A stretch of 47,553 nt of DNA from Deltaproteobacteria bacterium (GCA_016935565.1 JAFGQS010000021.1:1-47553); one strand, 5' to 3'; counted from the stretch's first letter, positions 36,260-45,201 are shown. Numbers and translations: made by a program. The notes: generated by a model from the letters alone, not told the origin.

Positions 36260-37534
36260 TCATTCCTCCCACTTTTTAAAAATCAAACAGCTGTTTACAT
36301 CCCCAAAGCCAAAACATGCCTTGGCGATGATTTTTAAATCAGAATATTCCATAACTTTTTGAGGAATCTTATCTCCGTAAGCTTCAATCTCCGGATGTAC
36401 ATCCTCCGAATTGATCGATGGATGCAAAAATCCTCTGTCTAACTGTAAGACGACAGCAACACTTTCAATGGCCCCGGCAGCCCCGAGACAATGTCCGATC
36501 ATGGACTTCGTCGAGTTTACGTACGGAAAATCATCCGGTCCTCTTTTAAGTGCACGTGACCAACTTTTGATTTCCGCCGGATCGGCAAAAGTAGCAGTCA
36601 GGTGCCCGTTGATTGCGTCGACCTCGTCAGAACGTATGCCGGCATCGGCAATCGCACCTTTAATGCACCGTTGTACCCCATCCGGATTCGGTGCGGTCAT
36701 TGAACCGCCATTGCGCTGTCCACCGCAATTAACAAATCCTCCGAGGATTTCTGCATAGATTCTTGCACCCCGATTCAATGCTGTTTCCAGTTCTTCCAGC
36801 ACTAAAACTGCTCCTCCTGCGCCGGGAACAAAACCATTCGCCGAAGCACTCATGGGACGTGAGCCTTTTTCCGGTTGATCATTAAACTTGCGAGCGATCA
36901 CCCGCATAGAATCAAACCCGGCCCATATATAGGGTGATGCTCCCTCTGAACCACCGGCAAGCATCCGTTTTGCCAATCCCATCCGTATCCTCCACAGGGC
37001 ATCAACAATAGCTTCCGTACCCGTGCTACACGCAGCGGAGTTTGAAGTTACCTGGTTTCCCAGACCCAGTAATCCGCTAACTCGTGCACTGGTCCCGCTA
37101 TTCATAACCTGTTCAACTATCCTGCTTCCCATCCGCCGCGTTTTGCCTTCACTCACCATGGGAACAACTCGTTGGGCAATGGTATCCATACCGCCAATAC
37201 CGCAACCAAGTATAGCGCCCGTTTCCCAGTCGACTTCTCCGTCATCATCAGGCTGAGTAAACCCGGCATCCCGCCATGCATCGACAGCAGATACGGAAAC
37301 ATATCCAATATTGTCGTTGATAGAAAGGAGCTTTTCATGGTCAAAATAACTTTTGCGGATTTGTTCGAAACCTTGCGGGATACCGCCGATCTGACATGAA
37401 AACTTTAATTCTGCCAGTTCTGATAAGAATCGGATTCCCGACCGGCCTTCCCTCAATGCCTGTTCAAAATCGGCCAATCCATGACCGTTTGGGGCGGCAA
37501 CCCCCATTCCTGTTATTACCACTCTATGTCTCAT
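36260..37534 (-). CDS. Beta-ketoacyl-ACP synthase, FabF type
   Basis: This 424-aa condensing enzyme has the catalytic triad C169 (SAACSTGTEA), H311 (INGHLTAT) and H348 (SMIGHCLGAAG). The first His motif is NGHLTAT rather than the usual NAHGTST, a sign of a special subfamily. It extends acyl-ACP by two carbons using malonyl-ACP. Its start overlaps the end of the FabZ-like gene by 11 bases, and the ACP gene follows after 95 bases. Confidence 0.92.
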   Translation of the reverse strand: MRHRVVITGMGVAAPNGHGLADFEQALREGRSGIRFLSELAELKFSCQIGGIPQGFEQIRKSYFDHEKLLSINDNIGYVSVSAVDAWRDAGFTQPDDDGEVDWETGAILGCGIGGMDTIAQRVVPMVSEGKTRRMGSRIVEQVMNSGTSARVSGLLGLGNQVTSNSAACSTGTEAIVDALWRIRMGLAKRMLAGGSEGASPYIWAGFDSMRVIARKFNDQPEKGSRPMSASANGFVPGAGGAVLVLEELETALNRGARIYAEILGGFVNCGGQRNGGSMTAPNPDGVQRCIKGAIADAGIRSDEVDAINGHLTATFADPAEIKSWSRALKRGPDDFPYVNSTKSMIGHCLGAAGAIESVAVVLQLDRGFLHPSINSEDVHPEIEAYGDKIPQKVMEYSDLKIIAKACFGFGDVNSCLIFKKWEE

Positions 37535-38000
37535 GTAAATTCACTCCCCTACCGGTCAGTACTCCATAACAAATTTTCTCTCCGTCTTCTCTCTCTATAC
37601 TGACCTTCGTTTTTAAATTTCCTCTGCGAAAATATACCTTTTCGCCTCGTATGATGACCTTTTCTCCGGGATAAACGATCCCGCTGAACTCGACTTCATC
37701 TACCATAGTAAAGAGGGTAACTAATCGTTTCATATGATCAGATGAAACACCTTGCTTCATGAGCAGATATAATCCGAAGGCAACCACTCCTGTCTGGGCC
37801 ATTGTTTCAATTAAAATAACCCCTGGCGTTATCGGCTGTTCAGGGAAATGTCCCTTATAAAAATATTCATCGTCACGAAAGCGATATGTCCCGACAATAT
37901 GATCGTCATCCATTTCAAGTATGCTATGAATAAAACGGAACGGATGTTGTTGAGGAACCGAGGATAAAACCATTTCAATTGTTTTATGATCAGCCGCCAT
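37524..38000 (-). CDS. 3-hydroxyacyl-ACP dehydratase, FabZ-like hotdog protein
   Basis: This 158-aa single-hotdog enzyme has catalytic His51 in KGHFPEQPITPG and Glu65 in LIETMAQTG, the FabZ pattern. It makes trans-2-enoyl-ACP from 3-hydroxyacyl-ACP. It overlaps both neighbours (FabG-like and FabF-like genes) by 11 bases, indicating tight translational coupling. It is the second dehydratase of the cluster besides the FabA-like one. Confidence 0.9.
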   Translation of the reverse strand: MAADHKTIEMVLSSVPQQHPFRFIHSILEMDDDHIVGTYRFRDDEYFYKGHFPEQPITPGVILIETMAQTGVVAFGLYLLMKQGVSSDHMKRLVTLFTMVDEVEFSGIVYPGEKVIIRGEKVYFRRGNLKTKVSIEREDGEKICYGVLTGRGVNLHET

Positions 38001-38760
38001 AGAGCCCTCCGTTCACATGAATCACGCTGCCCGTAATATAGCTTCCTCGATTCGCAAGAAAGGCAACAACATCGGCCACCTCGTCCGGGTTTCCCATCCG
38101 TCCTAACGGAATGTCTTCAAGGATCTTTTCATGAATCTCCGAAGGAAGACTTGTTGTCATGGCGGTATCAATAAATCCGGGGGCCACTGAATTAACGAGG
38201 ATATTCCGTCCCCACAGTTCCTTGGCAAGCGATTTCGTAAAAGCATCGAGAGCCGCCTTTTCCATGGTGTATGGAATCTGGCCGCCGTTACCCGTATGGC
38301 CAACGACACTTGAAATGTTGATGATACGGCCGTTGTTTTTGCGAATCATGAAGAGGCGCAGTATTCGTTTCGTTAAATACCATATCCCGCGCAAGATTGA
38401 GCGCTGCGAATCAAACTCGTCAACCTTCATAGAGTTGATGTCACTGTTGATAGAGATTCCGGCATTGTTTACCAATACATCCACACGACCTTCCGTTTCT
38501 CTGATATGTCTTACCATTTCTTCTATCTGATCGAGATCGGCAAGATCGGCTTTCAGGAGAAAACCATCTTCAATTTCGGAAAGAACATTCTTTGCTCCAT
38601 CTTCGCTGCTTCGATAGAGGATTCCGACACGAAACCCTTCATGAGCAAGGGAGCGGCAGCACGCCGCGCCGATCCCCGTTCCTCCGCCGGTTACGATGGC
38701 AACGGGCTTTTCGTCATCTGTTTCGAGTTTCACGTTTCGAGTTTCTTGTTTCATGCTCAT
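37990..38760 (-). CDS. 3-oxoacyl-ACP reductase, FabG-like short-chain dehydrogenase
   Basis: This 256-aa NAD(P)H-dependent reductase has the cofactor motif TGGGTGIG (24-31), NNAG (98-101), Ser150/151, Tyr164 and Lys168 of the catalytic set. It reduces 3-ketoacyl-ACP. The first 17 residues, ahead of the fold, are encoded in part by a heptamer repeat and look like a recent N-terminal extension. The ATG at 38754 could also be the start. Confidence 0.92.
   Translation of the reverse strand: MSMKQETRNVKLETDDEKPVAIVTGGGTGIGAACCRSLAHEGFRVGILYRSSEDGAKNVLSEIEDGFLLKADLADLDQIEEMVRHIRETEGRVDVLVNNAGISINSDINSMKVDEFDSQRSILRGIWYLTKRILRLFMIRKNNGRIINISSVVGHTGNGGQIPYTMEKAALDAFTKSLAKELWGRNILVNSVAPGFIDTAMTTSLPSEIHEKILEDIPLGRMGNPDEVADVVAFLANRGSYITGSVIHVNGGLYGG
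38718..38752 (-). repeat. Five tandem GAAACNN heptamers at the 5' end of the fabG-like gene
   Basis: On the plus strand: CTGTTTC, GAGTTTC, ACGTTTC, GAGTTTC, TTGTTTC. On the coding strand these are GAAACNN units that encode the QETRNVKLET part of the protein. A related run lies at 43428-43455. Confidence 0.7.
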
Positions 38761-38854
38761 GGAATTCTTCCTTTAATAGTTTCAAGTCATCATTCGACCG
38801 GTTATTGACCAAATGAAAATGAATTTGAGCAACAGGCCGTCGAAATATAACTGT

Positions 38855-39451
38855 TTATAGTTCTCTCTTGATGATTCCCCCCTTTGCATTGGATGACTTC
38901 AGGGGATAATCCGGATAGACGATTCCCTTAAAGACTCCCGTCCTGGCATTTTTGACCGTCATAACCATCTCATCATCAACGAAGACCCTTCCGTCACCTA
39001 TAACAAGGCTCGAACCCGATTCTTTCAGTTCAGCAAACCGCCGAATATCGATTTCATAGCGGACAAGCCGGTTAAAGGGCCGTATTTGACCATTGAAAGA
39101 TATATCTTCACAACCCAATGCCCTTCCGCCACCCAATGCTCCTCGCCAGACGCAATAAAAACCCAACAATTGCCAGATCCCATCAACGCAGAGACACCCC
39201 GGCTGTACAGGATCGCCCGGCATATGGCACTGGAAATACCAAGCATCCACTTTTATATCTTGCTCGGCAATGATTGATCCCCTCTTGCCATGACGCTGTA
39301 TGGAAAGGATGCGGTCAACCATAAGAAATGGAGGAGCCGGCAGACGGGCATCGAAATTTTCCGGCGGATCGTCTACTAATCGTCCATAAGAAAAAGCAAT
39401 GAGCTCTTCCAGGTTGAACGATTCTTGTTGCATATATTGTGTATAGTTCAT
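38855..39451 (-). CDS. FabA-type 3-hydroxyacyl-ACP dehydratase (possible isomerase)
   Basis: This is 198 aa from the ATG at 39451, preceded by GAAGG; the frame is open to a TTG at 39511. CHMPGDPVQPGCLCVDGIWQLLGFY carries the FabA catalytic His76 and Asp90, and GRALGCEDISFNGQI follows as in FabA. In E. coli, FabA also isomerises trans-2 to cis-3 decenoyl-ACP, giving unsaturated chains without oxygen. Whether this member isomerises is unknown. It lies 94 bases before fabG. Confidence 0.88.
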   Translation of the reverse strand: MNYTQYMQQESFNLEELIAFSYGRLVDDPPENFDARLPAPPFLMVDRILSIQRHGKRGSIIAEQDIKVDAWYFQCHMPGDPVQPGCLCVDGIWQLLGFYCVWRGALGGGRALGCEDISFNGQIRPFNRLVRYEIDIRRFAELKESGSSLVIGDGRVFVDDEMVMTVKNARTGVFKGIVYPDYPLKSSNAKGGIIKREL

Positions 39452-39517
39452 TAATCCTTCTCTATGCATTCGCTTTTCGTTCTTATTCCCCTTTTTGTTA
39501 AAATCAAACAATTGTTA

Positions 39518-40501
39518 TTATGAGATTCTCAGCATGGTATGTGCCCACGTCAGCCCCGATCCAACCATAACCATCGCTATGGAGTCGCCCGGGCACAATC
39601 TGTCCCAATTCTGGCTCAGTACACAGGGGGCACTTGAACATCCCGTATTGCCATAATCAACAACATTGAACCAGTGATCCTCATCCGAAATTGCACACCT
39701 TTCACAGACCGTCTTCAACATGCCAAGATTTGCCTGATGCCCGACAAATTTAAACCGACCGGAATTTATCGGAAAAGCCTCCTGGAGCATCCGCACAGAT
39801 TCGGTTGTCTTACGAATGGCAAAACCCTGGACGGCACTTCCATGTTGTGAGAAATGTCCTATACGAGGAACCCGCACTTTGTCCCACGCCGTGGGTTGAG
39901 AACCACAGTAACACGATCCAAACATCTTATTGGATGAGATAGATGCTGATATAACAGCCGCGCTGCTTCCATCTCCGAACAACGGAGCTGCTCTTCGATC
40001 CGAATAGTCCACGGAGCGGGTCAGATTTTCAGGGTTAACCACCAGTATGTAGGGTGGAAGTGTGTCGGGTTTCATATTTGACAGGAAATTAATTTGCATA
40101 CCGAAACTTGAACAGGCGGAATTCAGATCAAAACAGAGAACATCAATTTCCAGCTCTCCCGCTATGGTTGCCGCCTCTGCCGGCGCAATGTGATCGGATG
40201 CCGAACTACCGGAAATAATCATTCCGATATCATCAGGAGTGAGGTTTGCACGATTAAGAGCCTGTCGAGCCGCTGCCGCCCCTGTTTGGGCATTGCTATA
40301 CTGAGTGGCTTCGCTGGCAGCACGAGGGTCCCGATTTTTTGTCAGTTTAATATAATCGAGGGGAAGACTCGTGCAACGGGTTCGTATCCCGACTCGCTCC
40401 AAAATCCACTCTTCGCTGCTTCCGATATCCAGTTCATCTAAAAACCGGTTGGTAATAACATTATCCGGATAAAAATGACCTATCCCATGGAGATATAACA
40501 T
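39518..40501 (-). CDS. Beta-ketoacyl-ACP synthase III-like protein (FabH family)
   Basis: This 327-aa thiolase-fold enzyme has the FabH triad C130 (NSACSSFG), H255 (VGHQANLG) and N285 (YGNTGCSS). It would start a chain by condensing an acyl-CoA primer with malonyl-ACP. The primer is unknown and may be unusual. It begins 15 bases after the acyl-CoA dehydrogenase stop, in the same cluster. Confidence 0.9.
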   Translation of the reverse strand: MLYLHGIGHFYPDNVITNRFLDELDIGSSEEWILERVGIRTRCTSLPLDYIKLTKNRDPRAASEATQYSNAQTGAAAARQALNRANLTPDDIGMIISGSSASDHIAPAEAATIAGELEIDVLCFDLNSACSSFGMQINFLSNMKPDTLPPYILVVNPENLTRSVDYSDRRAAPLFGDGSSAAVISASISSNKMFGSCYCGSQPTAWDKVRVPRIGHFSQHGSAVQGFAIRKTTESVRMLQEAFPINSGRFKFVGHQANLGMLKTVCERCAISDEDHWFNVVDYGNTGCSSAPCVLSQNWDRLCPGDSIAMVMVGSGLTWAHTMLRIS

Positions 40502-40516
40502 TTCACACCAAACCCC

Positions 40517-41716
40517 TCATACTATTTCTCGTCCGACGATCATGTCCTGTACTTCCCGTACACCTTCATAAATATCGATAATATGGGCATCACGGGCCAG
40601 CTTTGAAATTTCATATTCAGACATGAAGCCATAACCCCCATGCAGGTGGAGTCCCTCGTTCGCGCAGAACAGGGCTGCCTCAGCTGCTGTATTTTTTGCA
40701 AGTGACGCATAATTTCCTCTGTCTTCAGCTTTCTCCTGGATTTTCCAGGCAGCCTTCATCAAAGCCATGTCGGCGAGCTCTACTTTTTTCCACATCTTAA
40801 CCAGTGTATCTCGCGCTACGGGCATATCACAGATCCGTTGTCCGAATTGCTTGCGTTCTCTCGTGTATTCAAGTGTCACATCCAATGCACGTTTGGCAAG
40901 CCCAACGCCAATAGCAGCAACCATCGGTCGTGCATAATCGAGCACGTCCATCGCATACTGGAAGCCAAGCCTTCTGTTTCCGATAATGTGATCGTTGTCT
41001 ATCACCACATCTTCGAATTTAACCGTTGCCGTATTTGAAAGCAGCTGCCCCAGTTTGTCCTCAGGTTTTCCCGTACTGATAACACCGCCTTCCGGTAACA
41101 CGATCTCTCTTCCACCGGTCGGCAGAGACGTAACTGAACCATTGCGAATAGATTCGGAGGAGATAATAACGCAGGCAATCATAACGCCCCCCGGTTTGCC
41201 TACCTTGCAGAAAACAGTAAATTGGGACGCATATGAGGCATTCGTAATAAAACATTTCTCCCCGTTCAAAATATATTTTCCGCCATCCCCTTTTTTGATG
41301 AACGATGTCATGGCGGCGTTGTCGGATCCGGCCCCCGGTTCCGTCAAACAAAAAGATGCGATAAGCGGTTCCTCGACAAACGGTCGAAGGAACGTTTTCC
41401 TTTGCTCGTCCGACCCGTTTTGCGCAATGACCGCATTTGCAAGATCATTACACATGGCCGATGTAGAAATACCGGTGTCACCATATGACAGTTCTCGGAC
41501 AATCAATGCGGTAGAAACGATATCAATTTCATATCCCTTGACCGATGCGGGAATGCATAAATTAAGAAGACCAAGCTCCCAGGCTTCCGAAATAATATCC
41601 AGAGGGAATTCATGTTCTTTTTCCCGTTTCAGTATATCCGGTATAATTTTGTTTTTAACGAACTTTTGAACCATTTCGACATACATCTGCTGGTCTTCAG
41701 TGAGCGTGAAATCCAT
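40517..41716 (-). CDS. Acyl-CoA dehydrogenase family flavoprotein
   Basis: This 399-aa FAD enzyme has the family signatures FCLTEPGAGSD, GEKCFITNA, DYARPMVAAIGVGLAKRALDV and the C-terminal IYEGVREVQ. Glu384 is the expected catalytic base. It would oxidise acyl-CoA or acyl-ACP to the enoyl form or, with a low-potential donor, run in reverse. It lies between fabD and the FabH-like gene, an unusual place for a beta-oxidation enzyme. No ETF genes are close. Confidence 0.93.
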   Translation of the reverse strand: MDFTLTEDQQMYVEMVQKFVKNKIIPDILKREKEHEFPLDIISEAWELGLLNLCIPASVKGYEIDIVSTALIVRELSYGDTGISTSAMCNDLANAVIAQNGSDEQRKTFLRPFVEEPLIASFCLTEPGAGSDNAAMTSFIKKGDGGKYILNGEKCFITNASYASQFTVFCKVGKPGGVMIACVIISSESIRNGSVTSLPTGGREIVLPEGGVISTGKPEDKLGQLLSNTATVKFEDVVIDNDHIIGNRRLGFQYAMDVLDYARPMVAAIGVGLAKRALDVTLEYTRERKQFGQRICDMPVARDTLVKMWKKVELADMALMKAAWKIQEKAEDRGNYASLAKNTAAEAALFCANEGLHLHGGYGFMSEYEISKLARDAHIIDIYEGVREVQDMIVGREIV

Positions 41717-41751
41717 GTCTCATTCTCCTAAGAAACTTCTCTTATTAGCAT

Positions 41752-42702
41752 TTATGAAAACTTTTTTTCGAACAGGCGGGTTGCTGCCGACAGGGTTGTA
41801 ATGGACTGGCACTGGACACCAATTGTTTTGAAAAATTCTCTCAGCGGACGGCTGGGACCTATTTCGATTATCAACTGAGCGCTCGCAGCGAGTGACTCCA
41901 TGTTCTTTCTCCACTGAACCGTACCACTTAATTGATACGCCAGCCGATCAATGATCTCTCCACCACTATTCGTATGGAAGAAGCCTGTAAAGTTTGAAGT
42001 AACCTTACTTGCATTTTTGGGCGACAGTTTCATCACAATGGCATGTAATGCTTCCATAAACGCTTCCCTTATAATGGTCATGAAGCGGCTATGGAAGGGC
42101 GCACTGACATTGAGAGGAACAAAGCGGAATGATGTTGCATCTTCAAATGCTGCCTCAAGCCGTTTCCGGGCTTCGGGCATAAAACTGGACTGTCCGCTTA
42201 TAACGACTTGATTGGTGGAATTGTCATTTGCCACGTCGATGGGAAGCGTTTTCAATACCGTCTGCACCACGTTCACATCGAGCTTATTCGATATAACTGC
42301 AGCCATTCCACCCATGCCTATTGGTGTTGCCTCCTGCATGAGTTGCCCGCGGAGACTTACAACCTCAAGGGCATCTGAAAACGGCAAAACATCTGCAGCA
42401 ACCAGCGCTGTATACTCTCCGAGGCTGTGACCACCGAAATATTCAGGAGTGAAGCCATATAATGAATTAAGTCCGCGAAGCATAGCGATTTCCGTCGTAA
42501 GAATACAGGGCTGGGCATATTCTGTAAAATTCACCTTTTCACTTTCACCAAAACACATGGCCGCCACATCCCAACCCAGAACATCAGAAGCTTCATGGTA
42601 TGTATCCCTGCAAACGGAAATTTTGTCATAAAAATCTTTCCCCATACCAGGACGCTGAGAGCCCTGTCCGGGAAATGCAACTGCGATACTTACTCCATTC
42701 AT
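41752..42702 (-). CDS. fabD: Malonyl-CoA:ACP transacylase
   Basis: This 316-aa enzyme loads malonyl groups onto the acyl carrier protein. FPGQGSQRPGMG (10-21), GHSLGEY with Ser93, and the His in VSAPFHSRFM (about 207) are the family marks. It is the first gene of the ten-gene minus-strand cluster and has GAGGAG upstream. A second, housekeeping fabD elsewhere is likely but cannot be seen here. Confidence 0.93.
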   Translation of the reverse strand: MNGVSIAVAFPGQGSQRPGMGKDFYDKISVCRDTYHEASDVLGWDVAAMCFGESEKVNFTEYAQPCILTTEIAMLRGLNSLYGFTPEYFGGHSLGEYTALVAADVLPFSDALEVVSLRGQLMQEATPIGMGGMAAVISNKLDVNVVQTVLKTLPIDVANDNSTNQVVISGQSSFMPEARKRLEAAFEDATSFRFVPLNVSAPFHSRFMTIIREAFMEALHAIVMKLSPKNASKVTSNFTGFFHTNSGGEIIDRLAYQLSGTVQWRKNMESLAASAQLIIEIGPSRPLREFFKTIGVQCQSITTLSAATRLFEKKFS

Positions 42703-43108
42703 TACTGACGCTTTCTCCTCTTCATGAATTCAGCATGATATTTCAAAGTGGCATCTTTAGCTGCAGCATTCATGCCAACGGCATTACAAAAACACATTAT
42801 CAACTAACATATTGAAACATATAGAATTTTATATGTATACCCCTTTTCGATGGAACATGAACGAAATGGGACAAGATGTGTAATTCACTTCGCAGTTGGT
42901 ATTCAACTACGCAATGATGAGTGGTGTAAACAGTTTGAAGAGTTTGCAACTTTTTAGTAGTATTCATGAATTGTGCTTTTCATTATTGCAAATTATGCTC
43001 AAATAATATAAAGATCACTTATTTATGTAAAGGTTTTAGCATGTTATCCGAAAACAAAACGGGGAGAACCATACAACGCCCAATGAAAAATGAAAGAGGA
43101 GAAAAGAG
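42703..43108. other. Promoter region of the acyl-chain cluster, 406 bases
   Basis: No gene was found. It contains a near-perfect 20-bp palindrome (42817-42836) and a weaker inverted repeat CGCAGTTG / CAACTACG at 42891-42911. It lies between fabD and the divergent glmM remnant. Confidence 0.5.
42817..42836 (-). promoter_or_regulatory. Candidate operator upstream of fabD
   Basis: The 20 bases starting ACATATAGAA form a palindrome with nine of ten pairs matching. It lies about 115 bases before the fabD start. The site could bind a regulator of the cluster. AT-richness makes chance possible. Confidence 0.35.
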
Positions 43109-43421
43109 GTGGGCAAATTATTCGGCACCGATGGGGTGAGGGATATAGCTAATGAATATCCGACGACATCGGAAATGGCGTTAAATATAGGAAGTACCAT
43201 GACGTATCTCTTTAAAAGAACAAGACACAGTCTCAGACTTATCATTACACCGACGAACGGCAGCAATGATGAAGGAACAGAAGCCCCTATCGGAACCGGC
43301 CAGGTTTATGACGGTGTTCCCTCAAAAACTGATCAATATCGATGTGAAAGAAAAGCTGGAATAAAACAGAAAGTTCTCGAGTTTACCGTTGGAAGTTGTT
43401 AAGTGTGAGATTGACGATTCC
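43109..43421 (+). pseudogene. Decayed phosphoglucosamine mutase (glmM) remnant
   Basis: The first about 45 codons (GTG start after GAGGAG) encode MGKLFGTDGVRDIANEYPTT and SEMALNIG, the N-terminus of GlmM. From 43260, in the +1 frame, AAMMKEQKPLSEPARFMTVFPQKLINIDVKEKLE matches the late part of GlmM, then TAA, then further traces (SSLPLEVVKCEIDDS) to 43421. The central domains with the phosphoserine are absent. It therefore looks like a copy with a large internal deletion plus frameshifts. The intact glmM must be elsewhere, as it is needed for the cell wall. Confidence 0.75.
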
Positions 43422-43427
43422 TGAAAC

Positions 43428-43455
43428 GAAACGTGGAACGTGAAATTTGAAACCC
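43428..43455 (+). repeat. Four degenerate GAAACNN heptamers
   Basis: GAAACGT, GGAACGT, GAAATTT and GAAACCC lie in tandem just past the glmM remnant. It is the same heptamer family as at the fabG 5' end. Confidence 0.55.
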
Positions 43456-43635
43456 ACATACGGGAGAAATCAGTCATTGCCTTGAAAGGCATCATAACCT
43501 GTGATTTTGATTCCTTGAAGATCGAACGTGTTAATTTCGACGAACAGAGCGGTCTCGCCGGTGTTCATTAAGACATATGATCACCGTGCAGATTAAATAA
43601 CCAACAGCTAGAAATTATAAGAGAAAAAATCTACG

Positions 43636-45150
43636 ATGGAGACTTTCGCTGCAGCAGCAGTCAGTTTATCTATTGCAATTGCACTGATTTTCAAAAGAAA
43701 GAAAAGCCACCTTCATCTTTCCTTCGCTGTTTTATGCTTTGCCTTATTTTTTGAGAAAATAGGACTTTTCTCGCACGGGATATTACATACCGATCTTTGG
43801 AAAGTTATCCATTATCTGGGTGTTCTTTCGATACCGCCCATTCTGGTTATCTTCAGCCACTATTTGCTGAACAAACAGGCATTTCTGTTGAAATGGGATA
43901 TTCTTCCGACCTGTCTCGTGAGTCTTCTCGTAGTTTCGGCTCTTTTTACAACGCCTTTATTCAAATGGTCTTATTTAAACATACTGTTGTACATTTATAG
44001 CGGTCTTGCCCTTTCTTATTGTTTTATTGCTCTTATTCGCTATATCATGTCAACATCCTCTCACCCCGAAAAGAAGAGGATGGTCTACGTTGCTATTGCA
44101 TGTGTCTTTGTCATCGCTTTCGGTCTTTTTGATGTACTGCATAAATACGGTTATGGGGTCCCCCCGTTGTCTGATATAGCCATCGCAGGCCTTCTTTATT
44201 TCATCTTTATCATTATTACCCATACAGATCTCCCGGAGTTATATGAAATTATGTTGCGTACCCTTCTTGTTTTCTGCATTATCATTTTCGCAACGGTTGT
44301 ATTTATTGTTGTTATGCTTTTATTCGGTGAAATACCCAAAATCCCATTCACCAGCGTTTTCATGGCATCGTTTCTCATCGTGATTCTGATAGATCCAATA
44401 AGGATGCTCCTGAGAAAGACGTTCAGCTATTTCTTCTTTGATAAAAAAGAGCTTTCCGCTTCTCTCTATTCTATTGACGACGAAGTCGAGAGAAAAAACT
44501 TTGCCCTTCTCGAAGAGATGGCAACGGGCCTTGCCCATGAGATACGAAATCCCCTGGGTTCAATCAAAGGTGCTGCCCAGTTCCTGAAGACAGAAGCTGA
44601 CAGAATCGGAAATCCCAAGCTCCTCGATATTATTATAGAGGAAACGGACAGACTGAATACCGTCGTATCACAATTCCTTAACTATGCAAAACCATATGTA
44701 ATAAATCCTGAAAAGCAAAACATAAATCATATCATCAAAAAAGTTATATCCCTCATCAAGACAACAAATCTTCCCGACAATATAACAATAAACGAGGATC
44801 TGGCCACGGATCTGCCCGATCAAAAAATAGACGGTGAACAAATGATTCAGGTTCTATTAAATATAGCGCTCAATGGTATTGAAGCAATGCCCGACGGTGG
44901 TATGCTGACCTTTACAACGTCAAGAATCAAAAATGACGGAGGCAGGACTGTTGAAATTGCTATTCGTGATACAGGACGCGGTATTACCAGAGAAGATCTG
45001 AAAAGCATTTTCAATCCCTTTTTTACCACGAAGAAAAAGGGTACCGGTCTCGGCCTTCCCATCTGTGAACGAATCATCAAAAACCATAATGGTCATATCA
45101 ACGTAGAATCCACTGTCAATAAGGGATCGGCTTTTTATATCAGGATTTGA
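43636..45150 (+). CDS. Membrane-bound sensor histidine kinase (NtrB-like)
   Basis: This 504-aa protein has an N-terminal block of about eight hydrophobic segments (1-260) with no periplasmic domain, so it may sense something in the membrane. The kinase core follows: H-box with His301 in GLAHEIRNPLGSIKGAAQFL, then N-box NIALNGIEAMPDGG, G1 DTGRGI and G2 GTGLGLPICERI. It should phosphorylate the response regulator encoded 122 bases downstream. Confidence 0.92.
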   Translation: METFAAAAVSLSIAIALIFKRKKSHLHLSFAVLCFALFFEKIGLFSHGILHTDLWKVIHYLGVLSIPPILVIFSHYLLNKQAFLLKWDILPTCLVSLLVVSALFTTPLFKWSYLNILLYIYSGLALSYCFIALIRYIMSTSSHPEKKRMVYVAIACVFVIAFGLFDVLHKYGYGVPPLSDIAIAGLLYFIFIIITHTDLPELYEIMLRTLLVFCIIIFATVVFIVVMLLFGEIPKIPFTSVFMASFLIVILIDPIRMLLRKTFSYFFFDKKELSASLYSIDDEVERKNFALLEEMATGLAHEIRNPLGSIKGAAQFLKTEADRIGNPKLLDIIIEETDRLNTVVSQFLNYAKPYVINPEKQNINHIIKKVISLIKTTNLPDNITINEDLATDLPDQKIDGEQMIQVLLNIALNGIEAMPDGGMLTFTTSRIKNDGGRTVEIAIRDTGRGITREDLKSIFNPFFTTKKKGTGLGLPICERIIKNHNGHINVESTVNKGSAFYIRI

Positions 45151-45172
45151 TCACTTCAAATAATCAATTGCC

Positions 45173-45201
45173 TTGACAGTACGAATTACCCGTAATATTT
45201 A
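45173..45201 (+). promoter_or_regulatory. Possible internal promoter of the response regulator gene
   Basis: TTGACA (45173-45178), a 17-base spacer and TATTTA (45196-45201) lie in the gap between kinase and regulator. The regulator may be made separately from the kinase. Confidence 0.4.
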
